In this document: positions 1 through 7,828 of the stretch, one piece after another
Numbering within the stretch: position 1 is the stretch's first letter
Layout of the letters: each line of letters starts with the position of its first letter
Source: Pseudomonas sp. FP2335
GTDB lineage: Bacteria > Pseudomonadota > Gammaproteobacteria > Pseudomonadales > Pseudomonadaceae
Length of the DNA: 64,000 nucleotides
NCBI RefSeq assembly: GCF_030687535.1
Contig: NZ_CP117437.1
Coordinates: forward strand, 1,261,501 to 1,325,500
Reading direction: 5' to 3'
Made by a program: the position numbers and the translations under genes
The notes under the pieces: model-generated
The model's input: the letters and a program-made list of their open reading frames with translations, nothing else
Databases searched by the model: none
Told to the model about the DNA's origin: nothing

Positions 1-1286
1 ACCGAGAACATGGACCACATGTTCGGCGAGTTACGGGTGTAGGTCTTGCCTTCGGCCAACGGGGTGGTGTCGTCCGGGTTGCCGCTGTCCCAGTTCCACA
101 CCAGCTTGCCGGTGTGCACGTCGAACGCACGGATCACGCCGCTGGGTTCGTCGGTGGAGACGTTGTCGGTGACGTGGCCGCCGATCACCACCAGGTTTTT
201 GGTCACGGCCGGTGGCGAAGTGGAGTAGTAACCGCCGGGGGCGAAGCCACCGATGTTGGCGCGCAGGTCGACCTGGCCTTTGTCACCGAAGTCTTCGCAC
301 ATCTTGCCGGTGTCGGCGTTCAGAGCGATCAGACGGGTGTCGGCAGTCGGCACGAAAATGCGTTTCGGGCAGGCATTCGGCGCGGCGGCCGGGCTGGCGC
401 TGCCGGTCGGGCTCTGTTCGGAGGCGTAGACGGCGTCATCGTGATACGACACGCCACGGCAGGTCATGTGGGCCCAGCCTTTGAAGTTCTCGGCGCCCAT
501 GCTGCTGATCTTCGGATCGAAGCGCCAGATTTCCTTGCCGGTGTCCGGGTCCAGGGCAATTACTTGGCTGTGTGGGGTGCACACGTAGAGCATGCCGTTG
601 ACTTTCAGCGGGGTGTTTTCCGCGGTGGTCTCGCCTGGATCGTTCGGGCCAGGCAGGTCGCCGGTGCGGTAGGTCCACGCCGGAACCAGCTTGCTGACGT
701 TCTGCGGGGTGATCTGCGCCAGTGGCGAGTAACGGTCACCAAAGGCCGAGCGGCCGTAGGAATTCCAGTCGCCATCGGGCTGGGGCGGTGCGGTGTTGGT
801 CATGCCAGGCACGGCGTCGCGGTCCAGCTGGCCTTTGACCAGTTCACCCGGGTTGGTGAATTGGCTGGCCAGGGCAGTAGCACCCGCCAGCACCACGGCC
901 ACGCTCAGCGCGCCGGTGCCCAGTGGCGCCGGTTGGCCGTTCAGCAGCGGGCGACGGACCCACGGCAGCAGCATGACGATGCCCAAGGCAAACAGCAGTG
1001 CCAGGCGCGGCACCAATTGCCACCAGTCCAGGCCGACTTCCCACAGGGCCCATACGGTGCTGGCGAACAGCACCAGTGCGTACAGGCCCAGCGCGGCGCG
1101 GCGGTTGGCCAGCAGCAGGATGCCGGTCAGGCCGACGCCGATACCGGCCAGCAAGTAGTACAGCGACCCGCCGAGCATACTCAGCTTGACGCCGCCGGCC
1201 AGCAAGGCCAGGCCCATGATCAGCAGCAAGACGCCTAGCAGCTTGGGCAGCAAGCGGCTCGGACTTGAAGCACCATCAGTGCTCAT
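1..1286 (-). CDS. gcd: PQQ-dependent membrane glucose dehydrogenase, N-terminal part (cut by window edge)
   Basis: Oxidises glucose to gluconate in the periplasm and passes electrons to ubiquinone. The ATG at 1286 opens a frame that stays open to the window edge, giving about 428 of the roughly 800 residues usual for the family. Five hydrophobic segments (about residues 14-33, 40-60, 65-84, 92-110, 124-143) form the quinone-binding membrane anchor. The PQQ beta-propeller follows, beginning near residue 170 with WNSYGR and RYSPLAQIT and continuing through DPDTGKEIWRFDP and GWAHMTCRGVSY, all typical of Gcd. A GGAG lies about 10 bases before the ATG. The 3' half is outside the window. Identification is from remembered family motifs; the gene is common in fluorescent pseudomonads, where gluconate production drives phosphate solubilisation. 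Confidence 0.95.
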   Translation of the reverse strand, partial: MSTDGASSPSRLLPKLLGVLLLIMGLALLAGGVKLSMLGGSLYYLLAGIGVGLTGILLLANRRAALGLYALVLFASTVWALWEVGLDWWQLVPRLALLFALGIVMLLPWVRRPLLNGQPAPLGTGALSVAVVLAGATALASQFTNPGELVKGQLDRDAVPGMTNTAPPQPDGDWNSYGRSAFGDRYSPLAQITPQNVSKLVPAWTYRTGDLPGPNDPGETTAENTPLKVNGMLYVCTPHSQVIALDPDTGKEIWRFDPKISSMGAENFKGWAHMTCRGVSYHDDAVYASEQSPTGSASPAAAPNACPKRIFVPTADTRLIALNADTGKMCEDFGDKGQVDLRANIGGFAPGGYYSTSPPAVTKNLVVIGGHVTDNVSTDEPSGVIRAFDVHTGKLVWNWDSGNPDDTTPLAEGKTYTRNSPNMWSMFS

Positions 1287-1380
1287 AGTGTGTTTCTCCG
1301 TTACGTTGGAATTATGTAACCCCGTGCTTCACTGTAGATGACGATTCAGCGCGGGCTTGGTTCAGCGATAGTCGGTTTTT

Positions 1381-1406
1381 CTGTGGATAAGCAGGGTTAT
1401 CCACAG
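1381..1406. promoter_or_regulatory. Inverted pair of DnaA-box-like sites
   Basis: CTGTGGATAA and TTATCCACAG form a perfect 10-bp inverted repeat around a 6-base spacer. Each arm contains the nine-base consensus DnaA box TTATCCACA, in opposite orientations. It lies 95-120 bases upstream of the gcd start. It may be a DnaA site or an operator for another protein that happens to share the sequence; the sequence alone cannot decide. Confidence 0.5.
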
Positions 1407-1617
1407 GCGGGCGATTTATTCCCAGGCGCAGGGGGGTGTAAGACAGCGCTGTCTTTACGAGCAGGAGGCTTCGGCAAGATGGGGTCGACCAGGGAAATGA
1501 AACGTTTCAGGTTGTTGCCGGGAAGGATAAAGGGAGTTGTCTTGGAGAGAAAGGGCGAATCGCGATATGCATCATTTCTGAATTGGTAACAGTGACGAAT
1601 CGTCGCTGCAAAACCAA

Positions 1618-1706
1618 TGTGGGAGCGGGCTTGCTCGCGAATGCGGTGTGTCAGTCAATGCAGCTGTGACTGATCCACCGCATTCGCGAGCAAGCCCGCT
1701 CCCACA
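1618..1706. repeat. REPIN (two inverted REP units), 89 bp
   Basis: Starts TGTGGGAGCGGGCTTGCTCG and ends with its near-perfect inverse CGAGCAAGCCCGCTCCCACA, separated by a variable centre. The same 89-bp arrangement recurs at 48015, 50960 and 61266. These non-autonomous elements are mobilised in trans by RAYT transposases, none of which is in the window. This copy sits beyond the 3' end of the receptor gene and upstream of gcd. Confidence 0.93.
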
Positions 1707-1724
1707 GGGGATCTACGGTGTCGC

Positions 1725-3743
1725 TTAGAACGTCGTACGAACGCCGAACTGCACACTACGCCCCGGCGCCGGCGCGATGTCCCGCAGGATCGAGCTGGCA
1801 TAGCGCACGGTCTGGTTGGTGAGGTTTTCACCGTTCACAAACGCCAGCCACTCGCTGCCACCGACGTTGAAGCGGTAACCCGCGCTCGCGCCCAGGGTGG
1901 TGTAGCCATCAGTGCCGCTTTCGTTGTCCGGCACACGGCCCTGGCCGGCGGCGTGTTCCACGTCGATGCGCGCTTGCCAACGCTCCAGTTCCCACAGCAA
2001 GCCGCTGTTCAAGCGCAGCGGGGCGATGCGTGGCAAGGCTTCGCCGGTGTCGAGGTTGGTGGCGCGGGTGTAGTCGCCCGACAGCTCCAGTGCGAACTTG
2101 CCGTAGGCGCCTTCGCCGAGTTTCCAGTGATCCTGGGCCTCAAAGCCTGCGAAACGGGCGCGTACGCCGGAGTATTTGTACTCGGGGATGCCATCCGCGT
2201 CTTCTTCGCCTTCATCGTTCAGCGTACGACCACTGCCCAACAAGCCGATGTAATTGGAGAAGTGGCTGTAGAACACGCCGAAGCTGCCCTTGTGGGTACC
2301 ATTGTCAAAGCGCAGGGCCAGGTCGCTGGACACGGCTTTCTCTTTCTTCAGGTTGGCGTCGCCCAACTCGTAGGTGCCGGTGGCGACGTGGGCGCCGTTG
2401 GCGTACAGCTCGTAGAAGGTCGGGGCGCGCTCGGTGTAGCCCAGGGTCGCGGCCAGCGACCAGATCGGCGTGAGGGTATAGACCGCGCCCGAGGACAGGC
2501 TGCCGGCGGTGAAATCATTGGATTTGTCGGCGCCGGCAAAGCGGGCGTTGCCCTTGGCGTCCGGGTCGACACTGGTGTGTTCCAGGCGCCCGCCGAGGCT
2601 GAGCTTGAGGCGTTCGGTGGCCTGCATCTCTTCGAGGATAAACAGCGCGCCGGCACTGGTATCGGTCTGCGGTACGAAGGCTTCTTCACCCAGGGCCGAA
2701 AATTCGTTGCGCGTCACTTGGGCGCCGACCACGCCGTTGAACGGGCCGATCGGTTGGTGACGTGCTTCGACGCGGGCTTCATAACCCTTGTTCTTGAAGA
2801 TCGTGCCGGTTTCGCCGCCTTCGATCTCGCGGTGTTCGTAATCGGTGTAGCCCGCGTCGACTTTGACCGAGGTAAACGGCCCTTGCAGGTTACGGATTTC
2901 GGAGGCGAAGGCGTAGTGATCCTGCTTCATGCGGATACGCACGTCCTGCTCGGCGGGGGAGCCGTAGTTAGCGTCGTAATTGCTGTAGGACAGCCCGGCG
3001 TAACCGTCGTCCCAGGTGTAGGAACCGCCTACGGCGCCGCCGTCCTGGCGCCCGTCGCTGTTGCCCAGGCGCCCGTTTTTGCCGGGGCCATCGTCGGTCT
3101 CGGGTGCATGGCGGCTGCGGGCCTGGCCCGGGATCTTGAGGTCGTTGAATTCCCGTGCGTTGGCATCCAGGTGCAAGGCGAACGTGCCGTTGCCGGCTTC
3201 CAGCTTGCCCGCGCTGCTGCGGGTGGTGTCGGCGCCGCCGTAGCGCAATTCACCGGCACCGTGGATGCCTTCGATGGCTTCGGTGGGAATGCGGTTGTCG
3301 AAGGTATTCACCACGCCGCCGATGGCGCTGCCGCCGTACAGCAAGGCCGCCGGGCCGCGCACGATTTCAATGCGGTCGACATTGATCGGGTCCAGCGGCA
3401 CCGCGTGGTCGTAGGACAACGACGACGCATCCAGTGCGCCGACGCCGTTGCGCAGGATGCGGATACGGTCGCCGTCCTGGCCACGGATGATCGGCCGGCT
3501 GGCACCTGGGCCGAAGTATGAGGACGACACGCCTGGCTGCTTGTTGAGGGTTTCGCCGAGGCTGCCTTTTTGTTGCAGGGTCAGGTCATCGCCTTCCAGC
3601 ACAGTGGTCGGCGAAGCGAGTTGCTCGCTGCCCAGCGGGTTGCCGGTGATGACTTGGGGTTGCAGCTCAAGGGCCTGGGCTTGGGAGCAGATCAACAGGG
3701 CGGCGGCAAGCGGGGTCAAGCGCCACAGAGAAGAGAGGGACAT
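1725..3743 (-). CDS. znuD: TonB-dependent outer membrane receptor, zinc uptake type (ZnuD-like)
   Basis: Outer membrane receptor of 672 residues that probably imports zinc or a zinc complex using TonB energy. The ATG at 3743 is chosen because it gives a clean signal peptide (about residues 1-24, ending AQA) and has AAGGAA upstream; the longer frame to 3905 adds a charged, non-signal extension and crosses the operator. The plug domain carries IIRGQDGDRIRILRNGVG, SSLSYDHAVPLDP and RIEIVRGPAALLYGGSAIGG, the ZnuD-type pattern. The barrel ends with the terminal Phe expected of outer membrane proteins. A Zur-like operator lies 44 bases upstream, which is the main reason for preferring zinc over iron as substrate. 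The substrate is therefore an inference from family resemblance plus operator. Confidence 0.82.
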   Translation of the reverse strand: MSLSSLWRLTPLAAALLICSQAQALELQPQVITGNPLGSEQLASPTTVLEGDDLTLQQKGSLGETLNKQPGVSSSYFGPGASRPIIRGQDGDRIRILRNGVGALDASSLSYDHAVPLDPINVDRIEIVRGPAALLYGGSAIGGVVNTFDNRIPTEAIEGIHGAGELRYGGADTTRSSAGKLEAGNGTFALHLDANAREFNDLKIPGQARSRHAPETDDGPGKNGRLGNSDGRQDGGAVGGSYTWDDGYAGLSYSNYDANYGSPAEQDVRIRMKQDHYAFASEIRNLQGPFTSVKVDAGYTDYEHREIEGGETGTIFKNKGYEARVEARHQPIGPFNGVVGAQVTRNEFSALGEEAFVPQTDTSAGALFILEEMQATERLKLSLGGRLEHTSVDPDAKGNARFAGADKSNDFTAGSLSSGAVYTLTPIWSLAATLGYTERAPTFYELYANGAHVATGTYELGDANLKKEKAVSSDLALRFDNGTHKGSFGVFYSHFSNYIGLLGSGRTLNDEGEEDADGIPEYKYSGVRARFAGFEAQDHWKLGEGAYGKFALELSGDYTRATNLDTGEALPRIAPLRLNSGLLWELERWQARIDVEHAAGQGRVPDNESGTDGYTTLGASAGYRFNVGGSEWLAFVNGENLTNQTVRYASSILRDIAPAPGRSVQFGVRTTF

Positions 3744-3778
3744 CGGACATTCCTTGGCAAAACGGCGAAAAGATTTGA

Positions 3779-3799
3779 TAACTATAGTTACAATATAAC
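3779..3799. promoter_or_regulatory. Zur-box-like operator
   Basis: GTTACAATATAAC (3787-3799) differs at one position from the GTTATAATATAAC-type Zur site. It overlaps a perfect 12-bp palindrome TAACTATAGTTA (3779-3790), so three GTTAY half-sites are stacked. The site lies in the promoter region shared by the TonB receptor (minus) and the VF530 gene (plus). A sister site stands before the type B L31 gene at 38340. Confidence 0.65.
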
Positions 3800-3892
3800 A
3801 TCTCTTTTTCGCTGGGAACGGGAACTTTTTATAACTGGCAGGTGCAGTGCTAAGGTGTGCACCTTCGTGAGCACTTTTTTCATAGGCCTGGC

Positions 3893-4126
3893 ATGACCGC
3901 GACAAGCAACGACCCCCTCCACGGTGTGACCCTGCAACACGTCCTCACCACCCTGGTGGAACACTACGAATGGTCCGGCCTGGCCGAACGCATTGATATT
4001 CGCTGCTTCAAGAGTGATCCGAGCATCAAGTCGAGCCTGACCTTCCTGCGCAAGACCCCATGGGCGCGGGAAAAAGTCGAAGGGTTGTACGTCAAGCTGA
4101 TGCGCACCAAACGCCCGTTGGATTGA
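3893..4126 (+). CDS. VF530 family (DUF2132) small DNA-binding-like protein
   Basis: A 77-residue protein with the VF530 signature: [21 protein letters not shown], then [23 protein letters not shown]. Known family members are small helical proteins with a structure suggestive of DNA binding; the cellular role is unknown. The ATG at 3893 matches the usual family length; an earlier in-frame ATG at 3857 adds residues not seen in the family. It is divergent from the zinc receptor and shares its promoter region with the Zur-like site. The next gene begins four bases after its stop, so the two are probably co-transcribed. Confidence 0.85.
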   Translation: MTATSNDPLHGVTLQHVLTTLVEHYEWSGLAERIDIRCFKSDPSIKSSLTFLRKTPWAREKVEGLYVKLMRTKRPLD

Positions 4127-4130
4127 GCCG

Positions 4131-4757
4131 GTGAAGCGCTTTGTGGCCGCAGCGGCGCTGGCCGGCTGGGCGGGGCTGGCAATCCAGCAATACCTGATCT
4201 TCTATTCGCGCTGGTCCAGCGGCGCCAGCCTGTTGGGCGGGTTGATCAACTTCTTCAGTTTCTTCACGGTACTGACCAACACCTTGGCGGTGGTGGTGTT
4301 GAGCTATGCGCTGGTCAGGCGCGATTCGGCGGCGAAGCGGTTTTTCCTCGCGCCAAGGATCAGCAGTGGCATCGCCGTGAGCATCGTCGTGGTGGGCCTG
4401 GCGTACAGCCTTCTGCTGCGGCACCTGTGGCAGCCGGAAGGCTTTCAATGGGTTGCCGACGAGTTGCTGCACGATGTGATGCCGGTGCTGTTTTGCATCT
4501 ATTGGTGGCGCTGTGTGCCCAAGGGCACGTTGCGGCTCAAGCACATCGGCGCGTGGGTGATCTACCCCTTGATCTACTTTGGTTATGTGCTGCTGCGTGG
4601 GCATTTGCTTGGGCAGTATCAGTACCCGTTCATCGATGTGGACACGCTCGGTTATCCACAAGTATTTGTGAATGCCGGAGGGATTCTGGCGGGGTTTGTT
4701 GCGGTTGCGTTGGCGGTGGTGGGGCTGGACAAGCTGCTGAAATCCCCCCGCACCTGA
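4131..4757 (+). CDS. Pr6Pr family six-TM membrane protein
   Basis: A 208-residue integral membrane protein with about six hydrophobic segments (roughly 5-25, 36-61, 79-97, 110-125, 139-156, 182-203). The FFSFFTVLTNTLAVVVL stretch and the LLHDVMPVLFCIYWW helix match the Pr6Pr family, whose function is not known. It starts with GTG four bases after the VF530 stop, so translation is probably coupled to that gene. No catalytic motif is evident. Confidence 0.75.
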   Translation: MKRFVAAAALAGWAGLAIQQYLIFYSRWSSGASLLGGLINFFSFFTVLTNTLAVVVLSYALVRRDSAAKRFFLAPRISSGIAVSIVVVGLAYSLLLRHLWQPEGFQWVADELLHDVMPVLFCIYWWRCVPKGTLRLKHIGAWVIYPLIYFGYVLLRGHLLGQYQYPFIDVDTLGYPQVFVNAGGILAGFVAVALAVVGLDKLLKSPRT

Positions 4758-4760
4758 AGC

Positions 4761-4791
4761 GGGCAAAGCTCCAACTGTGGGAGCTTTGCCC
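4761..4791. terminator. Bidirectional terminator-like hairpin
   Basis: GGGCAAAGCTCC and GGAGCTTTGCCC form a 12-bp perfect stem with a 7-base loop between two convergent genes, the Pr6Pr gene (plus) and the siderophore-interacting protein (minus). The following T-tract is weak on both strands. Confidence 0.65.
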
Positions 4792-4801
4792 GAGTCCGGT
4801 C

Positions 4802-5569
4802 TTAGTCTTCTTCGCTGCCTTCGGCACGCCAGTAGCCGACGGCCTTGAGGAATTCCTCGTTGACCTTGTGCGTATCCAACAACACGCGCCGCACCTGGCG
4901 CGACAGTTTGGTTTCCGTCGCCACGAAGCAGTACAGCGAACCACTCGGCAGTGTCAGCTTGCGCACGGTTTCCACCAGGTCATCCTGGCCACGAATCACC
5001 CAGATCACCTCTACATCGGCCGCGCTGTTCAGCGTCTGCTTTTCCGCCGCATCGGCAATCTCAATCACCGCCAGCACCGTGCGCCCGGCCGGCAATTCGT
5101 CCAGGCGTCGCGCAATCGCGGGCAGGGCGGTTTCGTCGCCGATCAGCAGATAGCTGTCGAAGATGTCCGGCACGATCATCGAGCCCCGTGGCCCGCCGAT
5201 GTACAGGTATTGGCCGACTTGCGCCTGATCGGCCCAGGTCGACGCGGGGCCGTCGCCGTGCAGCACGAAGTCGATGTCCAACTCGCCCATGCTCAGGTCG
5301 AAACGGCGCGGCGTGTAGTCGCGCATGGCCGGTTGCGGGCCGTCGCCCTTGATGTTGAAACTCGGGCTCTCCAGCGCGGCCTGTTCGGCGGCGTTCTGCG
5401 GGAACAGCAGCTTGATATGGTCGTCGCTGCCCAGGCTGACAAACCCTGCCAGCTCAGGCCCGCCCAGGGTGATGCGGCGCATGCGCGGGGTGATGTCGAC
5501 CACCCGCAGCACCTGCAGGCGACGGCGTTTGATTTCGTGGCTAACGCGGTGGATTACTTGAGTCTTCAT
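4802..5569 (-). CDS. Siderophore-interacting protein (FAD-binding ferric-siderophore reductase, YqjH/ViuB type)
   Basis: Cytoplasmic flavoprotein of 255 residues that would reduce ferric siderophores to release iron. The N-terminal FAD domain shows RMRRITLGGPEL and RDYTPRRFD, the latter corresponding to the flavin-contacting RxYT motif. The middle part has GGPRGSMIVPD and LIGDETALPAIARRL, the ferredoxin-reductase-like binding region, and the C-terminus has the characteristic GYWRAEGSEED. ATG at 5569 matches the family N-terminus MKTQVIHRV; the frame is open further upstream only because it runs through a decayed PadR gene. Its start overlaps the PadR remnant stop as ATGA, a fossil of coupled translation. 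Confidence 0.9.
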   Translation of the reverse strand: MKTQVIHRVSHEIKRRRLQVLRVVDITPRMRRITLGGPELAGFVSLGSDDHIKLLFPQNAAEQAALESPSFNIKGDGPQPAMRDYTPRRFDLSMGELDIDFVLHGDGPASTWADQAQVGQYLYIGGPRGSMIVPDIFDSYLLIGDETALPAIARRLDELPAGRTVLAVIEIADAAEKQTLNSAADVEVIWVIRGQDDLVETVRKLTLPSGSLYCFVATETKLSRQVRRVLLDTHKVNEEFLKAVGYWRAEGSEED

Positions 5570-5802
5570 GGGGCTTTCCCGTCGGCAATGGTTTGAGCGG
5601 TGCGATTGAGCAGCGCTGCGACACGAACGATTTTTTGCGGGCTCCAGCGCCACTGCAGGCTCGCTAGAGAAGAGACGACCGGCGTCGGTGATTGTGTAGC
5701 GTTTTTTTCCAGGAACGTCAGCGTCGGGTCGATCATGCCGGGGGTGTAGGCGCCGTCGATCTGGCGAATCAGGTTATCACGGACTTTTCCAATGGTCGGC
5801 AC
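5566..5802 (-). pseudogene. Decayed PadR family transcriptional regulator
   Basis: PadR signatures are scattered over two reading frames. The first frame gives NLIRQIDGAYTPG then IDPTLTFLEK, matching the PadR recognition helix and wing region. The second frame, entered at a run of seven A on the coding strand (5702-5708), gives KRYTITDAGRLFSSEPA, the PadR wing. The first frame then resumes with PQKIVRVAALLNRTAQTIA, like the PadR C-terminal helix. The N-terminal helices and about 20 residues before KRYTITD are missing. The 78-codon open frame that survives is therefore a scrambled remnant. PadR genes beside YqjH-type reductases are known iron/nickel regulators (YqjI in E. coli), so this reductase appears to have lost its local regulator. 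Confidence 0.72.
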
Positions 5803-5826
5803 TGATGAACTGCGCCAAGGGCAGGA

Positions 5827-6705
5827 TTACTTTGCCACGGCCGACATCAGCAACTTGCGAATTTCCCCGGTAATTGCACTTTTGGTGCCTTGCTCCAAGA
5901 TCCCCACTCGGCGCACCGCCAAGTCTCCCGGCAATGGCAGTACCCGCAGGCTTGGGTCTTTGTGCCAGTCGAAATTTTTCAGCAGCGGCACGATGGCCAC
6001 TCCGACTTGCTGGCGTACCAGGTCGGCGATGCCGATGATTGAGTTCAGTTCGAGGATTTCCAACGGTTCGACCGATTCACTCTTGATGATCGACTGCACC
6101 TTGCGGCCTACGGCAGTGGAACGGTCATAGCGAATGAACGGCTGGGTCCTGAGCAATTCCACAGCGTCGTTGATGCCGGCGGTTTGCGCAGCATTGGCGA
6201 GCATGACGATGGGCTCGTTGTAGAGCAGGGTCCAGCTCAATCCATCGAAGTTCTGCCGTGTCGTCTCGATCAGTAAGGCCGCGTCAAGCTTGGCGGCGTG
6301 TACCAGATTGACCACTTCGTCGGAGCGGGCGGTCATCAGGTTGACCGATATGCGAGGGTGCAGCTTTTTCAGTTGCACCAGGCAATTGGCGAGCAGGCCC
6401 ATGCCGGAGGTAATGCCGCCGATGGACACTTCACCCTCCATGGCCATGCCATCGGGGGCCTCGGCAATCATTTGCTCATAGTCCGCCAACAGGCGCTTGG
6501 CCTTGGGCAGCAACAACACGCCATCGCGGCTCAGCTTGATCTGCCGCTGGCTACGGTCGAACAGCGGTCGGCGCATCTCTTCTTCGAGGGCTCGCATTTG
6601 CTGGCCGACAGCGGCGTTGGTGAGGGCCACACGGTCGGCGGCGGCGGCAAAACTGCCGTATTCGGCGACGGCGATAAACGTCTTGAAGAAACGAATGTTG
6701 CTCAT
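5827..6705 (-). CDS. LysR family transcriptional regulator
   Basis: A 292-residue LysR regulator with an N-terminal winged helix (FFKTFIAVAEYGSFAAAADRVALTNAAVGQQMRAL) and a two-lobed effector domain beginning near residue 90. It is divergent from the uptake/catabolic cluster that starts at 6837, with 131 bases between, the usual arrangement for a LysR protein that controls its neighbour and itself. The start at 6705 is the one closest to the family N-terminus; an ATG at 6723 is also possible, and neither has a strong ribosome site. The effector is unknown but is plausibly the compound imported by the neighbouring ABC transporter. Confidence 0.88.
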   Translation of the reverse strand: MSNIRFFKTFIAVAEYGSFAAAADRVALTNAAVGQQMRALEEEMRRPLFDRSQRQIKLSRDGVLLLPKAKRLLADYEQMIAEAPDGMAMEGEVSIGGITSGMGLLANCLVQLKKLHPRISVNLMTARSDEVVNLVHAAKLDAALLIETTRQNFDGLSWTLLYNEPIVMLANAAQTAGINDAVELLRTQPFIRYDRSTAVGRKVQSIIKSESVEPLEILELNSIIGIADLVRQQVGVAIVPLLKNFDWHKDPSLRVLPLPGDLAVRRVGILEQGTKSAITGEIRKLLMSAVAK

Positions 6706-6836
6706 GGAGAGGCCCGTGCTCATGGGTGCGATTGCATCGTAAAGGTTTTGTTTACCCTGCATAAAGTTAAATTAGTTTTTCTTTTTATTGCGCTCTGCCA
6801 ATACTCAAGTCCGAACTGACTCGGCGAACTTTCCAA

Positions 6837-7703
6837 ATGAGCAATCCAGATATCAGCCCTGAATACGCAGCATTGCGTGCGGCAAAAAACGTGTATCACC
6901 TCGGCGCAACCACGGTGTACTCCCACCATGAAGACAGCCGGTTTGCCTACACCCTCTACGTGCCTGAAGCCATCGAGGACACCACCCGGCCGGTAGATCT
7001 GGTGGTCTCGCTGCACGGCTCCACCCGTGCGATGGAGGTTTACCGCAATGGCTTCGCGGAGTTTGGCCGCTGGAACGATTGTGTGATCCTGTCGCCGCTG
7101 TTCCCGGTCGGTGTGCTGGGCGACGGCAATGGTGATGGCTACAAGCAGATGGTCGAGGGCGATATCCGTTACGACCAAGTACTACTCGACATGATCGCCA
7201 GCGTTGGCAAACGCTACGGTCGCAGCTTCGATACCTTTGCACTGTTCGGCTATTCCGGTGGTGGGCAATTCACCCATCGCTTCTGCTATCTGCACCCCGA
7301 AAAACTCTGGGCGGCGTCCATCGGCGCGCCCGGTTCGGTGACCCTGCTCGATGCCGATCAGGACTGGTGGGTCGGTGTGCGGGACTTTGCCACGCGCTTT
7401 GGCAAACCGTTGAACCTGCCAGCCTTGCAGCGATTGCCCGTGCATATGGTGGTGGGGGATTCAGACCTCGAAACCTGGGAAATCACCCACCGTGAAGGCG
7501 GCAAACACTTCATGGCCGGTGCCAACGCTGCCGGGCGCACGCGACCGGAACGCCTGGCTACCTTGAAGGCCAGCTTCGAGGCCGCCGGTGTGCAGGTGCA
7601 CTTCGACCTGCTGCCCAACGTCGCGCACCAGGGCGTCAAGGCGATGCCGGCTGCCCAGGATTTTTTCGCCAAGGTGTTGCGCCACAAGCGCAGCCTGGGC
7701 TGA
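6837..7703 (+). CDS. Alpha/beta hydrolase (esterase/depolymerase-like)
   Basis: A 288-residue cytoplasmic alpha/beta hydrolase without a signal peptide. The oxyanion HG (60-61), nucleophile elbow GYSGGG with Ser140, an Asp in VVGDSD, and His in NVAHQG form a credible catalytic set. The fold resembles the poly(3-hydroxybutyrate) depolymerase/feruloyl esterase group, but this does not fix the substrate. It is the first gene of the LysR-linked cluster; the transporter begins 125 bases later. The role may be hydrolysis of the imported compound or its ester. No strong ribosome site precedes the ATG. Confidence 0.8.
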   Translation: MSNPDISPEYAALRAAKNVYHLGATTVYSHHEDSRFAYTLYVPEAIEDTTRPVDLVVSLHGSTRAMEVYRNGFAEFGRWNDCVILSPLFPVGVLGDGNGDGYKQMVEGDIRYDQVLLDMIASVGKRYGRSFDTFALFGYSGGGQFTHRFCYLHPEKLWAASIGAPGSVTLLDADQDWWVGVRDFATRFGKPLNLPALQRLPVHMVVGDSDLETWEITHREGGKHFMAGANAAGRTRPERLATLKASFEAAGVQVHFDLLPNVAHQGVKAMPAAQDFFAKVLRHKRSLG

Positions 7704-7828
7704 TACACCGCAGGTGATGCACTCAGAACAGACCGTATAAAAATAACCAAGGATTCACTCATTCTGATGCCGGTCCTGCCTTGGCTCCCGCCACTGACCG
7801 GAACATTCCTTCAAGGAGTCTTTCTCCC

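Larger units (their letters stand above)
1287..1724. other. 438-bp intergenic region between gcd and the zinc receptor
   Basis: No convincing gene is present; the short plus-strand frame at 1338-1589 has no ribosome site or recognisable protein features. The region carries the 5' regulatory side of gcd, an inverted pair of DnaA-box-like sequences (1381-1406), and a REPIN (1618-1706) just beyond the 3' end of the receptor gene. Confidence 0.7.

Noticed and set aside
114..1238. Plus-strand 374-codon frame antisense to gcd
   Set aside because: Mirror frame caused by high GC at third positions; composition is Ala/Gly/Val-rich without family features, while the minus frame is clearly Gcd.
1338..1589. 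83-codon plus-strand frame in the gcd/receptor intergenic region
   Set aside because: No ribosome site, no recognisable protein features; crosses the DnaA-like dyad.
1953..3521. Plus-strand 522-codon frame antisense to the TonB receptor
   Set aside because: Shadow of the receptor gene; repetitive low-complexity protein with no ribosome site.
4652..4660. Another TTATCCACA DnaA-box sequence
   Set aside because: Single copy inside the Pr6Pr coding sequence, explained by codon choice for Tyr-Pro-Gln.
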